This document shows positions 26,174-35,084 of a stretch of DNA of 64,000 nt, piece by piece. The first letter of the stretch is position 1, and every line of letters starts with the position of its first letter. The notes under the pieces were generated by a model that was given only the letters and a program-made list of their open reading frames with translations, ran no database searches and was not told the origin of the DNA. This DNA is from Avibacterium volantium_A (GTDB taxonomy: Bacteria > Pseudomonadota > Gammaproteobacteria > Enterobacterales > Pasteurellaceae). Location of the stretch: assembly GCF_049366555.1 (NCBI RefSeq), contig NZ_JBMMGT010000011.1:10243-74242 (forward strand), written 5' to 3'. A program made the translations under genes and the position numbers.

Positions 26174-26536
26174 TTATTCATCAAGAAAATTAGGAATCCA
26201 CTGTAAGTCTTGTATTGTATTACCAAATGCTACTAAGTCAAAACGGCAATCGGTATCTTCTAGGCTGCAATCTTGTTTTGCCAGCCACATATTGGCGGCA
26301 TCTAGCCATTTTTGCTGTTTTTGCCAATCTACACTTTCCACGGCAGAACCAAAAAAATCATTTTTTCTTTGCCGCACTTCAACAAAAACAATGGTTTCGC
26401 CATCTTGCATAATTAGATCCAGTTCACCACATTTAAAATGCTGGTTGGCGGCAATAAATTTTAGCCCTTTAGATTGCAAAAAAAGGCGAGCTTGTTGCTC
26501 AAAGCTCGCCCCTTGCTGACGTTTGGATTTAAACAT
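26174..26536 (-). CDS. yraN: UPF0102 family protein YraN
   Basis: Restriction-endonuclease-like fold protein of unknown role. The conserved core is GELDLIMQDGETIVFVEVRQR (about 37-57), with catalytic-type residues E-D-E-R. The 120 residues are typical of UPF0102. The start codon lies one base after the lpoA stop, so translation is probably coupled. Confidence 0.92.
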   Translation of the reverse strand: MFKSKRQQGASFEQQARLFLQSKGLKFIAANQHFKCGELDLIMQDGETIVFVEVRQRKNDFFGSAVESVDWQKQQKWLDAANMWLAKQDCSLEDTDCRFDLVAFGNTIQDLQWIPNFLDE

Positions 26537-26537
26537 A

Positions 26538-28262
26538 TTAATTGCTTAATACTTCCACTGACGCATTTTGGTATTGATACCACGTCATATCACGTTCGAT
26601 ATTACAATTCGGGCCAGCACTTAATTTACCGGTTAAACCGTTAATGTTGAAGCCAGGAACTTGGCGTAACTCATTGAATTGATTGATCAATAACCACGCA
26701 TCTGCGCCCATTGCATATAAACGCATTAAGGAATAATCCCCATTGGTAAAGCCTGCCACTTTTTTGTATTGTGCAGAATCCACATCTTTAAAGAATGGAA
26801 TATCACTAAATTCTAACCCATTCATTAATAAGCGATATTCAGGCGTATTATTTGATGAATTGCTGCGTGAACTTGCAAATAATTTCAAGTTAATGTTGCT
26901 GTTATCAATCGCCATTTTAATATCACTAAGCTGATTGTTTGTTGCCACAATATATAAAGCTTGAATATTTTGGTTTAAGCCTGATTGTAGCGTGTAAGTG
27001 ATGTCATCAGCACTGTTATAGAATTTGATATTGGCATCTGTACCTGAAAGCTGTTGCCAGCGAGTATTAAATGCAGAAGCGGTGCGGCGACCGAGATCGC
27101 TTTGCGGCACAATAATAAATGGATTTTGAATACCTTGATCCCAAATACGATTTGCCGCAGATTCTGCTTCATCTTCAGGGGCTAAGCCGTAATAGCAAAG
27201 CTGACCAATGGCACGAGAATTTGCTGTTGAGTTTAAGGTAAGTACATTTAGCCCTTGTAATAAATCAGGGCGGTTAGTCAATTTATCCACATTTTGCTTT
27301 AATAATGGACCAACAACGGTACTAATGCCTTCAAGTTTTGCTTGCTCAATGATGCTTTCCACTGGCGTAGCAAGGGTATCAAACACTTTCACTTGAATGT
27401 CTGAACCGCCTCTTGCATCATCAAAACCACGCTTAATGGTGCTACCAATGATCTGCGCATCACCACTTAATGGCAGAAGTAGGGCAACTTGGTTTAACTG
27501 CGTTTGTTGGAAGTTAAATAGCCCTTGTAATTCCGTTGGGAAAAGATAACTGGCGCTATGTCTTGGATAAGCCGCTTTCCAGCTTTGTAAGGCTTGGCTT
27601 AATTGAGCTGGGTGATTTAAGTTATCGTTGTAGGCTTTAGTTAATGCTAACCAGCCACCTAAAGCAGCACTGCCTTCCGCCGATGTATTGTTAATTAAAC
27701 CACGGTTTGCATTGCGTAATAAGGCCCAAGTGCGGTCATTATTTTCTTGTTTTCTTTGTGTGTCGGTTAATAGGGAATCAATTTGAATACGCGCTTTTAC
27801 GGCATTCATAATTTGATTACGATTTTTTGCCACACGCGCAACCACTTCATAGTAACGTGCTTTTTGCGAAGGGCTTAATAAAGCAAGATCAATCGCTTTT
27901 AAGCGTGTGTCGGCGGCTTTATTATTGCCTTTCACAGCAGCGATATGGGCCTCAATGATAGCTTTATCAAGCAGCTGTTCTTCATTAAGATCGTTTAATT
28001 CTGCTAACATTGCTTGCGCTTGCGGGATTTTATTCTCACGCACCAACACACGCGCAGCAAGCAATTTGTAAGTTTGTTGATCTTCAAGATTTTGTGTACG
28101 TTGAATTTGATTGATGTAATATTCCGAACTGGCATTTGCATCGTTTTTCAGCACATTTGTGAAGCTGTTACCGAACAAATTGGTACAGCCTGCCAAAACC
28201 AATGCAAATAAAAAAGGCATTAATCGATTTTTTAAATTAATGCGTTGTAATAGAATAGTCAT
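26538..28262 (-). CDS. lpoA: Penicillin-binding protein activator LpoA
   Basis: Outer-membrane lipoprotein that stimulates PBP1A transpeptidase activity. I chose the ATG at 28262, behind CGGAGTAATT, because it gives MTILLQRINLKNRLMPFLFA with a lipobox LVLAGC. A frame extended 20 codons further has no such signal. It contains an N-terminal TPR-like domain (to about residue 230) and a C-terminal periplasmic-binding-protein fold (VALLLPLSGDAQIIGSTIKR onwards). The 574 residues compare closely with the H. influenzae protein. It is divergent from rsmI. Confidence 0.94.
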   Translation of the reverse strand: MTILLQRINLKNRLMPFLFALVLAGCTNLFGNSFTNVLKNDANASSEYYINQIQRTQNLEDQQTYKLLAARVLVRENKIPQAQAMLAELNDLNEEQLLDKAIIEAHIAAVKGNNKAADTRLKAIDLALLSPSQKARYYEVVARVAKNRNQIMNAVKARIQIDSLLTDTQRKQENNDRTWALLRNANRGLINNTSAEGSAALGGWLALTKAYNDNLNHPAQLSQALQSWKAAYPRHSASYLFPTELQGLFNFQQTQLNQVALLLPLSGDAQIIGSTIKRGFDDARGGSDIQVKVFDTLATPVESIIEQAKLEGISTVVGPLLKQNVDKLTNRPDLLQGLNVLTLNSTANSRAIGQLCYYGLAPEDEAESAANRIWDQGIQNPFIIVPQSDLGRRTASAFNTRWQQLSGTDANIKFYNSADDITYTLQSGLNQNIQALYIVATNNQLSDIKMAIDNSNINLKLFASSRSNSSNNTPEYRLLMNGLEFSDIPFFKDVDSAQYKKVAGFTNGDYSLMRLYAMGADAWLLINQFNELRQVPGFNINGLTGKLSAGPNCNIERDMTWYQYQNASVEVLSN

Positions 28263-28337
28263 AATTACTCCGTTGTTGAAAACAATCTCGGGGATCTTAC
28301 TTATCTCAATAATTAAAATCAAATAAAAGAAGTAAAA

Positions 28338-29180
28338 ATGGATAATTTAACTGGAATTTTATATATCGTAGCAACGCCCATTGGCAATTTGCAAGATATC
28401 AGCCAACGCGCATTACAAGTGTTGGAACAAGTGGATTTAGTCGCCGCAGAAGATACGCGCCATAGTGGCTTATTGTTGAGTCATTATGGCATTAAAAAGC
28501 CTTTTTTTGCCTTGCACGATCATAATGAGCAACAAAAAGCTGAGATTTTGTGCGAAAAGCTGTTGCAAGGCACAACGATCGCCTTAGTTTCCGATGCTGG
28601 TACGCCATTGATTAGCGATCCGGGCTTTCATCTGGTGAGGAAATGTCGCCAAGCTGGCATTAAAATTGTGCCAATTCCGGGTGCTTGTGCCGCAATAGCA
28701 GGGCTTTGCGCCTCAGGCATTGCTTCTGATCGTTTTTGTTTTGAAGGTTTTCTACCCGCCAAATCCAAAGCCCGTTGCGATAAATTGGAAAATCTCGCAA
28801 AAGAAGACCGCACTTTGATTTTCTATGAATCCACCCACCGCATTTTAGATTGCCTTGCGGATATGGAAAAGGTATTCGGCGCTGAGCGTTATGTGGTGCT
28901 AGCACGCGAGCTAACCAAAACTTGGGAAACCATTTACGGTGATGAAGTCGGCGCATTACGCCAGTGGGTGAGCGAAGATCCAAACCGCAGCAAAGGTGAA
29001 ATGGTGCTAATTGTAGAAGGCAATGTGAGCAGTGAAGCAGAAAGCTTTTCCCCCGAAGCCATCAAAGCCCTAACTCTTATCGCCAAAGAACTCCCACTCA
29101 AAAAAGCCGCCGCGATTGTCGCAGAGCTTTATGGCTATAAGAAAAATGCGTTGTATCAGTTTGGGTTGGAGAATTTGTAA
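28338..29180 (+). CDS. rsmI: 16S rRNA (cytidine-1402-2'-O)-methyltransferase
   Basis: SAM-dependent tetrapyrrole-methylase-fold enzyme that modifies C1402 in the ribosomal P site. Motifs: LYIVATPIGNLQDISQRAL at the N terminus, LVAAEDTRHSGLLL, LVSDAGTPLISDPGFHLV, PIPGACAAIAGLCASG and FYESTHRI. The 280 residues match the family. It is divergent from lpoA, the same arrangement as E. coli yraL/yraM. Confidence 0.96.
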   Translation: MDNLTGILYIVATPIGNLQDISQRALQVLEQVDLVAAEDTRHSGLLLSHYGIKKPFFALHDHNEQQKAEILCEKLLQGTTIALVSDAGTPLISDPGFHLVRKCRQAGIKIVPIPGACAAIAGLCASGIASDRFCFEGFLPAKSKARCDKLENLAKEDRTLIFYESTHRILDCLADMEKVFGAERYVVLARELTKTWETIYGDEVGALRQWVSEDPNRSKGEMVLIVEGNVSSEAESFSPEAIKALTLIAKELPLKKAAAIVAELYGYKKNALYQFGLENL

Positions 29181-29236
29181 GTTTATTTTAGATAAATTTA
29201 TTTTCCCCTAACCCTATAATCAACAGGGAATTTCGG

Positions 29237-29242
29237 TATAAT
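29237..29242 (+). promoter_or_regulatory. Probable -10 box of yciO
   Basis: A perfect TATAAT in TTTCGGTATAATGCCC lies about 30 bases before the yciO start. No good -35 box is seen at 16-18 bases upstream. Confidence 0.4.
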
Positions 29243-29272
29243 GCCCAAGTTAATGATGACAGGATAAAGGTT

Positions 29273-29896
29273 ATGAGCCAATTTTTTTATATACATCCAG
29301 AAAATCCGCAGCCGCGTTTGATTAATCAAGCGGTGGATATTTTGAAACAAGGTGGGGTGATTGTTTACCCAACGGATTCAGGTTATGCCTTGGGTTGTAT
29401 GCTCGGCGATAAGCACGCAATGGATCGCATTGTGCAAATTCGTCAATTGCCAGAAAATCATAATTTCACCCTTGTGTGTAGCGATTTATCAGAGCTTTCA
29501 ACCTATGCCACGGTGAACAATATGGCGTATCGACTGATTAAAAATAACACACCGGGGCGCTATACCTTTATTCTTACCGCAACCAAAGAAGTGCCACGCC
29601 GTTTAATGACATCAAAGCGTAAAACCATAGGCTTACGCGTGCCGGATAACCAAATTGCCTTAGCATTACTCAAAACATTAGGTGAGCCGATTTTATCTTG
29701 TTCCTTGATGTTACCAGGGGAAGAATTTATTACCCAATCTGATCCAGAAGAAATTCGCGATCGTTTAGAACATCAAGTGGATTTAATTATTAACGGCGGC
29801 TATTTAGGGCAAGAGCCAACAACTGTGGTGGATTTAACCGACAACACGCCTGTGATTTTGCGTGAGGGCAGCGGTTCAACCACGCCATTTATTTAA
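29273..29896 (+). CDS. yciO: Sua5/YciO/YrdC family protein YciO
   Basis: Threonylcarbamoyl-AMP-synthase fold related to TsaC/Sua5, which make the intermediate for tRNA t6A37. YciO itself has low or uncertain activity. Motifs: GGVIVYPTDSGYALGCML near 30-47, IRQLPENHNFTLVCSDLSEL and PGRYTFILTATKEVPRRL. The 207 residues match E. coli YciO (206). The yciO-rluB neighbourhood also matches E. coli, favouring YciO over TsaC. Confidence 0.9.
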   Translation: MSQFFYIHPENPQPRLINQAVDILKQGGVIVYPTDSGYALGCMLGDKHAMDRIVQIRQLPENHNFTLVCSDLSELSTYATVNNMAYRLIKNNTPGRYTFILTATKEVPRRLMTSKRKTIGLRVPDNQIALALLKTLGEPILSCSLMLPGEEFITQSDPEEIRDRLEHQVDLIINGGYLGQEPTTVVDLTDNTPVILREGSGSTTPFI

Positions 29897-29940
29897 TCTT
29901 TTCAAACTGTTAGACGCTTGGGAAAGCGACAAGAGGAAAT

Positions 29941-30963
29941 ATGAAAACAACATCTTATTCACAACGCAATACCACCAAGGGAATGCGTTTTGCTGAAAAA
30001 AATAACACGGAAAGAAAACGTACAGACAAGCCTTTCGCATCAAATGCAGAAAGCAAAGAAAAAAGTGCGGTAAAAAAGACCGCACTTTCTGCCACTCATA
30101 AAGTGGAAGGGGAAAAATTACAAAAAGTGTTAGCGCGCGCAGGGCAAGGATCTCGCCGTGAAATTGAAGCGATGATCGCCGCCAATCGAGTGAGCGTAAA
30201 CGGCAAAATGGCAACACTGGGCGATCGTGTTGTGGTGAACGCGAATTTAAAAATCCGCATTGACGGACACGTTGTGAATTTACAACAGGCGCAAAAAGAA
30301 GTGTGTCGCGTGTTGATGTATTACAAACCTGAAGGCGAACTTTGTACTCGCCACGATCCCGAAGGGCGTGCCACCGTATTTGACCGCTTGCCACGCTTAA
30401 CCGGATCGCGTTGGATTGCGGTAGGACGCTTGGATATTAACACCTCTGGCTTATTGCTGTTTACCACAGACGGCGAATTGGCAAACCGCTTAATGCACCC
30501 AAGCCGTGAAGTGGAGCGTGAATATTCTGTGCGCGTTTTTGGTCAGGTGGACGAAGCAATGATCGCCCGTTTACGCAAAGGCGTGCAGTTAGAAGATGGG
30601 CCAGCCAATTTCAAAGCCATCAAGCCAATGGGCGGACAAGGAATGAACCAATGGTTTGACGTTACCCTAATGGAGGGGCGTAACCGTGAAGTTCGCCGTT
30701 TATGGGAATCGCAAGGCATTCAAGTCAGCCGTTTGATCCGCATTCGCTACGGCAATATCAAATTAATGAAAACCTTACCGCGCGGTGGATGGGAAGAAAT
30801 GGATCTTACCAATGTGAATTATCTGCGTGAATTGGTGGGGCTTGAACCAGAAACCCAAAGCAAATTAGACGTCACCAAACAACGCAGACGCGCCAAAACT
30901 GGGCAAATCCGTCGTGCGGTGAAACGTTATGCGGATATGAATAAACGTTACAAAAAAGCTTAA
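29941..30963 (+). CDS. rluB: 23S rRNA pseudouridine(2605) synthase RluB
   Basis: Isomerises uridine 2605 of 23S rRNA. An S4 RNA-binding domain (EKLQKVLARAGQGSRREIEA, about 58-105) precedes the RsuA-type catalytic domain, with the nucleophilic aspartate in VGRLDINTSGLLLFT and the conserved EGRNREVRRLW. The first 55 residues are a Lys/Asn/Ser/Thr-rich extension absent from the shorter E. coli enzyme (291 versus 340 here). Part of it is encoded by an inverted pair of uptake signals. Position next to yciO supports RluB over RluE/F. Confidence 0.94.
   Translation: MKTTSYSQRNTTKGMRFAEKNNTERKRTDKPFASNAESKEKSAVKKTALSATHKVEGEKLQKVLARAGQGSRREIEAMIAANRVSVNGKMATLGDRVVVNANLKIRIDGHVVNLQQAQKEVCRVLMYYKPEGELCTRHDPEGRATVFDRLPRLTGSRWIAVGRLDINTSGLLLFTTDGELANRLMHPSREVEREYSVRVFGQVDEAMIARLRKGVQLEDGPANFKAIKPMGGQGMNQWFDVTLMEGRNREVRRLWESQGIQVSRLIRIRYGNIKLMKTLPRGGWEEMDLTNVNYLRELVGLEPETQSKLDVTKQRRRAKTGQIRRAVKRYADMNKRYKKA
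30063..30087. repeat. Inverted uptake-signal pair inside the rluB coding region
   Basis: AAGTGCGGT (30063-30071) and ACCGCACTT (30079-30087) lie seven bases apart, within codons for the low-complexity N-terminal extension (KSAVKKTALSA). The mRNA would carry a hairpin about 120 bases into the coding sequence. Confidence 0.9.
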
Positions 30964-31026
30964 AAATGCTATAAAAAGCCTAAAAAATTTCATAAAAAAG
31001 CACCGCACTTTGATCAAGGAGTGATG

Positions 31027-31998
31027 ATGAAAATTCAGCAATTACGTTATATCGTTGAAATCGTAAATCAAAATTTGAATGTAACCGAAGCGGCAAATAC
31101 CTTGTTCACCTCGCAGCCGGGGATCAGCAAACAAGTGCGATTGTTGGAAGATGAATTAGGCTTAGAGATTTTTGAGCGCAACGGTAAACATATTAAAGCC
31201 CTTACCCCAGCGGGCAAAAAAATTGTTGCGATTGCGCGCGAATTATTGGTTAAAACGCAAAGCATTAAAGCCGTGGCAGATGAATATACGCAGCCTAATC
31301 ACGGCGTGCTACGCATTGCCACCACCAACACGCAGGCGCGTTATATGCTGCCTTCTGTGGTAGAGCGTTTTTCCAAAAAATATCCCGATGTGAGCTTGCA
31401 TATTCATCAAGGTTCACCAACGCAAATTTATGACGCATTGCTTTCTGGCGAAGTGGATTTGGCAATTACCACGGAAGCGCAATATTTATTTGATGATTTG
31501 GTATTGTTGCCTTGTTATTTATGGAATCGTTCTGTGATCGTTAAAAATGATCATCCCTTAGCGCAATGTCAAGATCTGACGATTGAAGAACTGAGTAAAT
31601 ATCCCCTTGTTACCTATACCTTTGGTTTTACTGGCGTTTCTGATTTGGATTATGCTTTCAACAGTGCAGGGTTATTGCCAAATATTGTGTTTACCGCCAC
31701 CGATGCGGATGTCATCAAAACCTATGTGCGCTTAGGTTTAGGCGTGGGCATTATGGCTTCAATGGCGCATACGCCAGAAGATAAAGATCTAGTGGCGATC
31801 GATGCCAGCCATATTTTCCGTTCCAGTATGACGCAAATTGCTTTCAAACATAGCATTTTCTTACGCAATTATATGTACGATTTTATCAATATGTTTTCAC
31901 CGCACTTAACCCGACCAATGGTGGAACAGGCAGAGCGTTTGCACGATAACAACGCCGTGAAAAAATTATTTGATGATATCGTGTTGGAAGTGCGGTAG
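31027..31998 (+). CDS. cysB: LysR-family regulator CysB
   Basis: Activator of cysteine biosynthesis and sulfur assimilation genes, responding to N-acetylserine or O-acetylserine. It has an N-terminal winged HTH (MKIQQLRYIVEIVNQNLNVT, SQPGISKQVRLLEDELG). The inducer-binding domain includes THTQAR-like TNTQARYMLPSV and LVTYTFGFTGVSDLDYAF. It is collinear with E. coli CysB. Three in-frame starts (31021 GTG, 31024 ATG, 31027 ATG) are possible. Only 31027 has proper spacing (6 bases) from AAGGAG, giving 323 residues. Confidence 0.95.
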   Translation: MKIQQLRYIVEIVNQNLNVTEAANTLFTSQPGISKQVRLLEDELGLEIFERNGKHIKALTPAGKKIVAIARELLVKTQSIKAVADEYTQPNHGVLRIATTNTQARYMLPSVVERFSKKYPDVSLHIHQGSPTQIYDALLSGEVDLAITTEAQYLFDDLVLLPCYLWNRSVIVKNDHPLAQCQDLTIEELSKYPLVTYTFGFTGVSDLDYAFNSAGLLPNIVFTATDADVIKTYVRLGLGVGIMASMAHTPEDKDLVAIDASHIFRSSMTQIAFKHSIFLRNYMYDFINMFSPHLTRPMVEQAERLHDNNAVKKLFDDIVLEVR

Positions 31999-32118
31999 TT
32001 TTTTGTAACAATTAGTTAACTTATAGGGTAAAATTGCTTATATTTTAATAGACTTATTTAGCCCCCTGATGAGTTTTTGCAAATAGGGCATATCCCTAAA
32101 ATAGATAAGGAGCATTTT

Positions 32119-33060
32119 ATGAAAATTGTTTTTCTTGATAGCACAGCCATTCCAAAACACATTCCTATTCCACGCCCTAACTTTGAACATCAATGGGTGG
32201 AATATGAGCATACTTCGCCTGAACAAACTATTGAGCGCGCGAAAGATGCGGATATTGTGATTACTAGCAAAGTCGCGTTTGATCGTGAAACAATGAAACA
32301 GCTCCCAAACTTAAAATTGATCGCAATTACCGCCACAGGTACAAATAATGTGGATTTAGAGGCGGCGAAAGAGTTAGGCATCGCAGTGAAAAATGTGACG
32401 GGCTATTCTTCTGTTAACGTGCCTGAACACGTTTTAGGGTTAATTTTTGCTTTAAAACACAGTTTAATGAACTGGTATAAAGATCAGCTTAGCGCCAAAT
32501 GGGCAGATAGCAAACAGTTCTGCTATTTTGATTACCCGATCACCGATGTGAAAGGTTCAACCTTAGGTGTTGTGGGTAAAGGTAATCTTGGTAAAGAAAT
32601 TGGCCGTTTAGCCGAAGCGCTAGGAATGAAGGTGATTTATGCGGAACGCAAAGGCGCGACAACAGTGCGTGAGGGTTATTTACCTTTTGAGCAAGTGTTG
32701 CAAGAAGCGGACATTGTTACCCTACATTGTCCTTTAACGCCTGAAACTACCAATTTGATCAACGCCGAAACATTAAAATTAATGAAGCCAACGGCATATT
32801 TAATCAACACAGGACGCGGGCCTTTAGTCGATGAAAAAGCCTTAGCAGAAGCGTTAGAAAATGGCACAATCGCCGCCGCGGCTTTAGATGTGTTAGTGAA
32901 AGAGCCGCCAGAGAAAGATAATCCACTTATTCAAGCGGCAACGCGTTTACCAAATTTAATCATCACTCCACACGTTGCTTGGGCATCTGATGGTGCGGTG
33001 GAAATTTTGGTGAAAAAAGTAACACAAAATATGGAAGAATTTGTCGCAACGGGCAAATAA
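32119..33060 (+). CDS. D-2-hydroxyacid dehydrogenase (glycerate/hydroxypyruvate type)
   Basis: NAD(P)-dependent dehydrogenase of the D-isomer family. The start at 32119 has AAGGAG six bases upstream; a longer frame adds 14 residues without support. The nucleotide-binding motif is VVGKGNLGKEIG. The catalytic set is Arg in VNTGRGPLVDE-like INTGRGPLVDEKAL, Glu in VKEPPEKDNPL and His in TPHVAWAS. It has 313 residues. The nearest characterised relatives are HprA-like glycerate dehydrogenases; the substrate is not resolved. It is followed by lolC. Confidence 0.88.
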   Translation: MKIVFLDSTAIPKHIPIPRPNFEHQWVEYEHTSPEQTIERAKDADIVITSKVAFDRETMKQLPNLKLIAITATGTNNVDLEAAKELGIAVKNVTGYSSVNVPEHVLGLIFALKHSLMNWYKDQLSAKWADSKQFCYFDYPITDVKGSTLGVVGKGNLGKEIGRLAEALGMKVIYAERKGATTVREGYLPFEQVLQEADIVTLHCPLTPETTNLINAETLKLMKPTAYLINTGRGPLVDEKALAEALENGTIAAAALDVLVKEPPEKDNPLIQAATRLPNLIITPHVAWASDGAVEILVKKVTQNMEEFVATGK

Positions 33061-33075
33061 ATTTATTATCGAACG

Positions 33076-33104
33076 AAATTTCCCCTGTTATGCAGGAGAA
33101 ATTT
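33076..33104 (+). terminator. Possible terminator hairpin before lolC
   Basis: AAATTTCCCCTG pairs with CAGGAGAAATTT (one G-U) around a 5-base loop. The downstream run (GTTATTTC) is only weakly T-rich, so termination may be partial. Confidence 0.5.
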
Positions 33105-33127
33105 GTTATTTCAACCCTTAAATAATA

Positions 33128-34321
33128 ATGATGAATTTACCGATTTCTTTATTTATTGCCCTGCGTTATTGGCGAGCGAAAAGTGCGGATCGTTTTGGGC
33201 GATTAGTTACCAACCTTGCGATGATGGGGATTGTGCTGGGCATTATGGCGTTAATCATCGTGCTTTCGGTAATGAATGGTTTGGAAAATCAACAAAAAAA
33301 ACAAGTGCTTTCCACCATTCCCCACGCCATAATTATGCCAAAGTCAGGCCATTTATCCCGCGAAGCACCAACACCGATAATGCCAGCTTTTGTGCAGCGC
33401 GCCATTCCGATTAACACCACTAATGTGATTTTACAAGCACCACAAGACGTGAGTGCAGGGCAAGTGATAGGTATTCAACATTTTTCTGACGATTCCTTAT
33501 TGAGCCATTTTCAACCCCAATCTTTTGAGCAATTATTACCCGCAGGCGAGTTTAAATTGATAATGGGATCGCAATTAGCGCAAAAATTACATTTACAAAT
33601 TGGCGATAAAGTCCGTTTAATGATCACGGAAAATAGTCAATATACGCCCTTTGGCCGTGTGCCTGTGCAACGCTTATTTACCATTAGCGATATTTATTTT
33701 GCTTCGGGGCAAAATGACAGCAATGCCGTGTTTGCCAATCTTTCCGATATTGGTAGATTGATGCGTATTGGCCCACAGCAAATGCAAGGTTATCGCTTAT
33801 TTTTACGCGATCCTTTTGATATTACCGAACTTCCTAACTATTTCAGTGCCGATGAATGGCAGATAGCCGATTGGCGTAGCCAAAAAGGGGAGTTTTTCCA
33901 AGCGGTAAAAATGGAAAAAAATATGATGGGCTTGTTGATTAGCTTGATTATTGTGGTCGCCATTTCAAATATTATCACGTCGCTCAGCTTAATGGTGGTG
34001 GATAAACAAGGGGAAATAGCCATTTTGCAAACCCAAGGGCTGAATAAATCGCAAGTGCGCAGCTTGTTTATTTGGCAAGGGCTATTAGTGGGCATTAGTG
34101 GCACCTTGATTGGCACACTGCTTGGTGTGCTAACCACGTTAAATTTAGATTCCATTATGGCGTGGTTTAGTGCAGAAAATATTCGTTTGCCGACAGAATT
34201 AAATCTTTCGCAGATTATGATTATTGTTGCGGTATCCTTATTATTTTCTTTATGTTCAACGATTTATCCTGCGTACCGCGCGGCACAAATTGAGCCAGCA
34301 GAAGCCTTGCGCTATGAATAA
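33128..34321 (+). CDS. lolC: Lipoprotein-releasing ABC transporter permease LolC
   Basis: Inner-membrane subunit of LolCDE, which extracts outer-membrane lipoproteins and hands them to LolA. The 397 residues show an N-terminal helix (LGIMALIIVLSVMNGLENQ), a periplasmic MacB-like domain and three C-terminal helices (IIVVAISNIITSLSLMVVDK onward). An alternative ATG lies one codon downstream. It is first of lolC-lolD-lolE. Assignment as LolC rather than LolE rests on position and on the shorter length. Confidence 0.92.
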   Translation: MMNLPISLFIALRYWRAKSADRFGRLVTNLAMMGIVLGIMALIIVLSVMNGLENQQKKQVLSTIPHAIIMPKSGHLSREAPTPIMPAFVQRAIPINTTNVILQAPQDVSAGQVIGIQHFSDDSLLSHFQPQSFEQLLPAGEFKLIMGSQLAQKLHLQIGDKVRLMITENSQYTPFGRVPVQRLFTISDIYFASGQNDSNAVFANLSDIGRLMRIGPQQMQGYRLFLRDPFDITELPNYFSADEWQIADWRSQKGEFFQAVKMEKNMMGLLISLIIVVAISNIITSLSLMVVDKQGEIAILQTQGLNKSQVRSLFIWQGLLVGISGTLIGTLLGVLTTLNLDSIMAWFSAENIRLPTELNLSQIMIIVAVSLLFSLCSTIYPAYRAAQIEPAEALRYE

Positions 34322-34394
34322 TGCGTAACAAAGTGCGGTGCTTTTTTACGAAATTTTTTACTACAAAGCGAAACAGAAAAACAACGAGAAAAGA

Positions 34395-35084
34395 ATGACA
34401 GAGAAGCAAATTTTACTCAGCTGCCAGAATTTAACCAAAGTTTACCAAGAAGGGGAAAACCAAACACAAGTGCTAAAAGACGTTACTTTTTCAATGGAAG
34501 AGGGCGAATTGGTGGCGATTGTGGGCAGTTCAGGTTCGGGCAAAAGTACCTTATTGCATACCCTAGGCGGCTTAGATCAGCCAACCAGTGGTGAAGTGTT
34601 CATTAAAGGGCAATCTTTGCAAAAGGCGAGCGCTGATGAATTAGCGAAATTGCGCAATCAATATATGGGGTTTGTCTATCAATTTCATCATTTAATGGCA
34701 GATTTTAGCGCGCTAGAAAACGTGATGATGCCGATGTTAATTGGTAAGCAAAATCGTAGCGAGGCGCAAGATCGGGCAGAAAAAATGTTGCAGGCGGTGG
34801 GCTTAGCGCATCGCATTAAACATCGCCCTTCTGCGTTGTCTGGCGGAGAGCGTCAGCGTGTCGCCATTGCCCGTGCGTTAGTGAATAATCCTGCTTTAGT
34901 GCTAGCTGATGAACCTACAGGGAATTTGGATCGCAAAACCACAGAAAGCATTTTTGAGCTTATTTTGAAATTAAACCAAGAGCAAAAGATTGCCTTTTTA
35001 TTGGTCACGCACGATTTGCAGTTGGCGGAGAAACTTTCTCGCCGAATGGTGATGCAAGATGGTGTATTGCGTGGAGAAAGCTAG
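34395..35084 (+). CDS. lolD: Lipoprotein-releasing ABC transporter ATPase LolD
   Basis: ATP-hydrolysing subunit of LolCDE. Walker A GSSGSGKST, signature LSGGERQRVAIARAL, Walker B VLADEPTGNLD and the switch histidine in LLVTHD are all present. I start it at the ATG at 34395 (MTEKQILLSCQNLTKVY, 229 residues, near E. coli's 233). A frame opened 19 codons earlier reads through the AT-rich spacer with its uptake signal. It abuts lolE with no spacer. Confidence 0.95.
   Translation: MTEKQILLSCQNLTKVYQEGENQTQVLKDVTFSMEEGELVAIVGSSGSGKSTLLHTLGGLDQPTSGEVFIKGQSLQKASADELAKLRNQYMGFVYQFHHLMADFSALENVMMPMLIGKQNRSEAQDRAEKMLQAVGLAHRIKHRPSALSGGERQRVAIARALVNNPALVLADEPTGNLDRKTTESIFELILKLNQEQKIAFLLVTHDLQLAEKLSRRMVMQDGVLRGES

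Noticed and set aside
29876..30394. A 172-codon frame antisense to rluB
   Set aside because: No ribosome-binding site and it overlaps two well-supported genes on the other strand.
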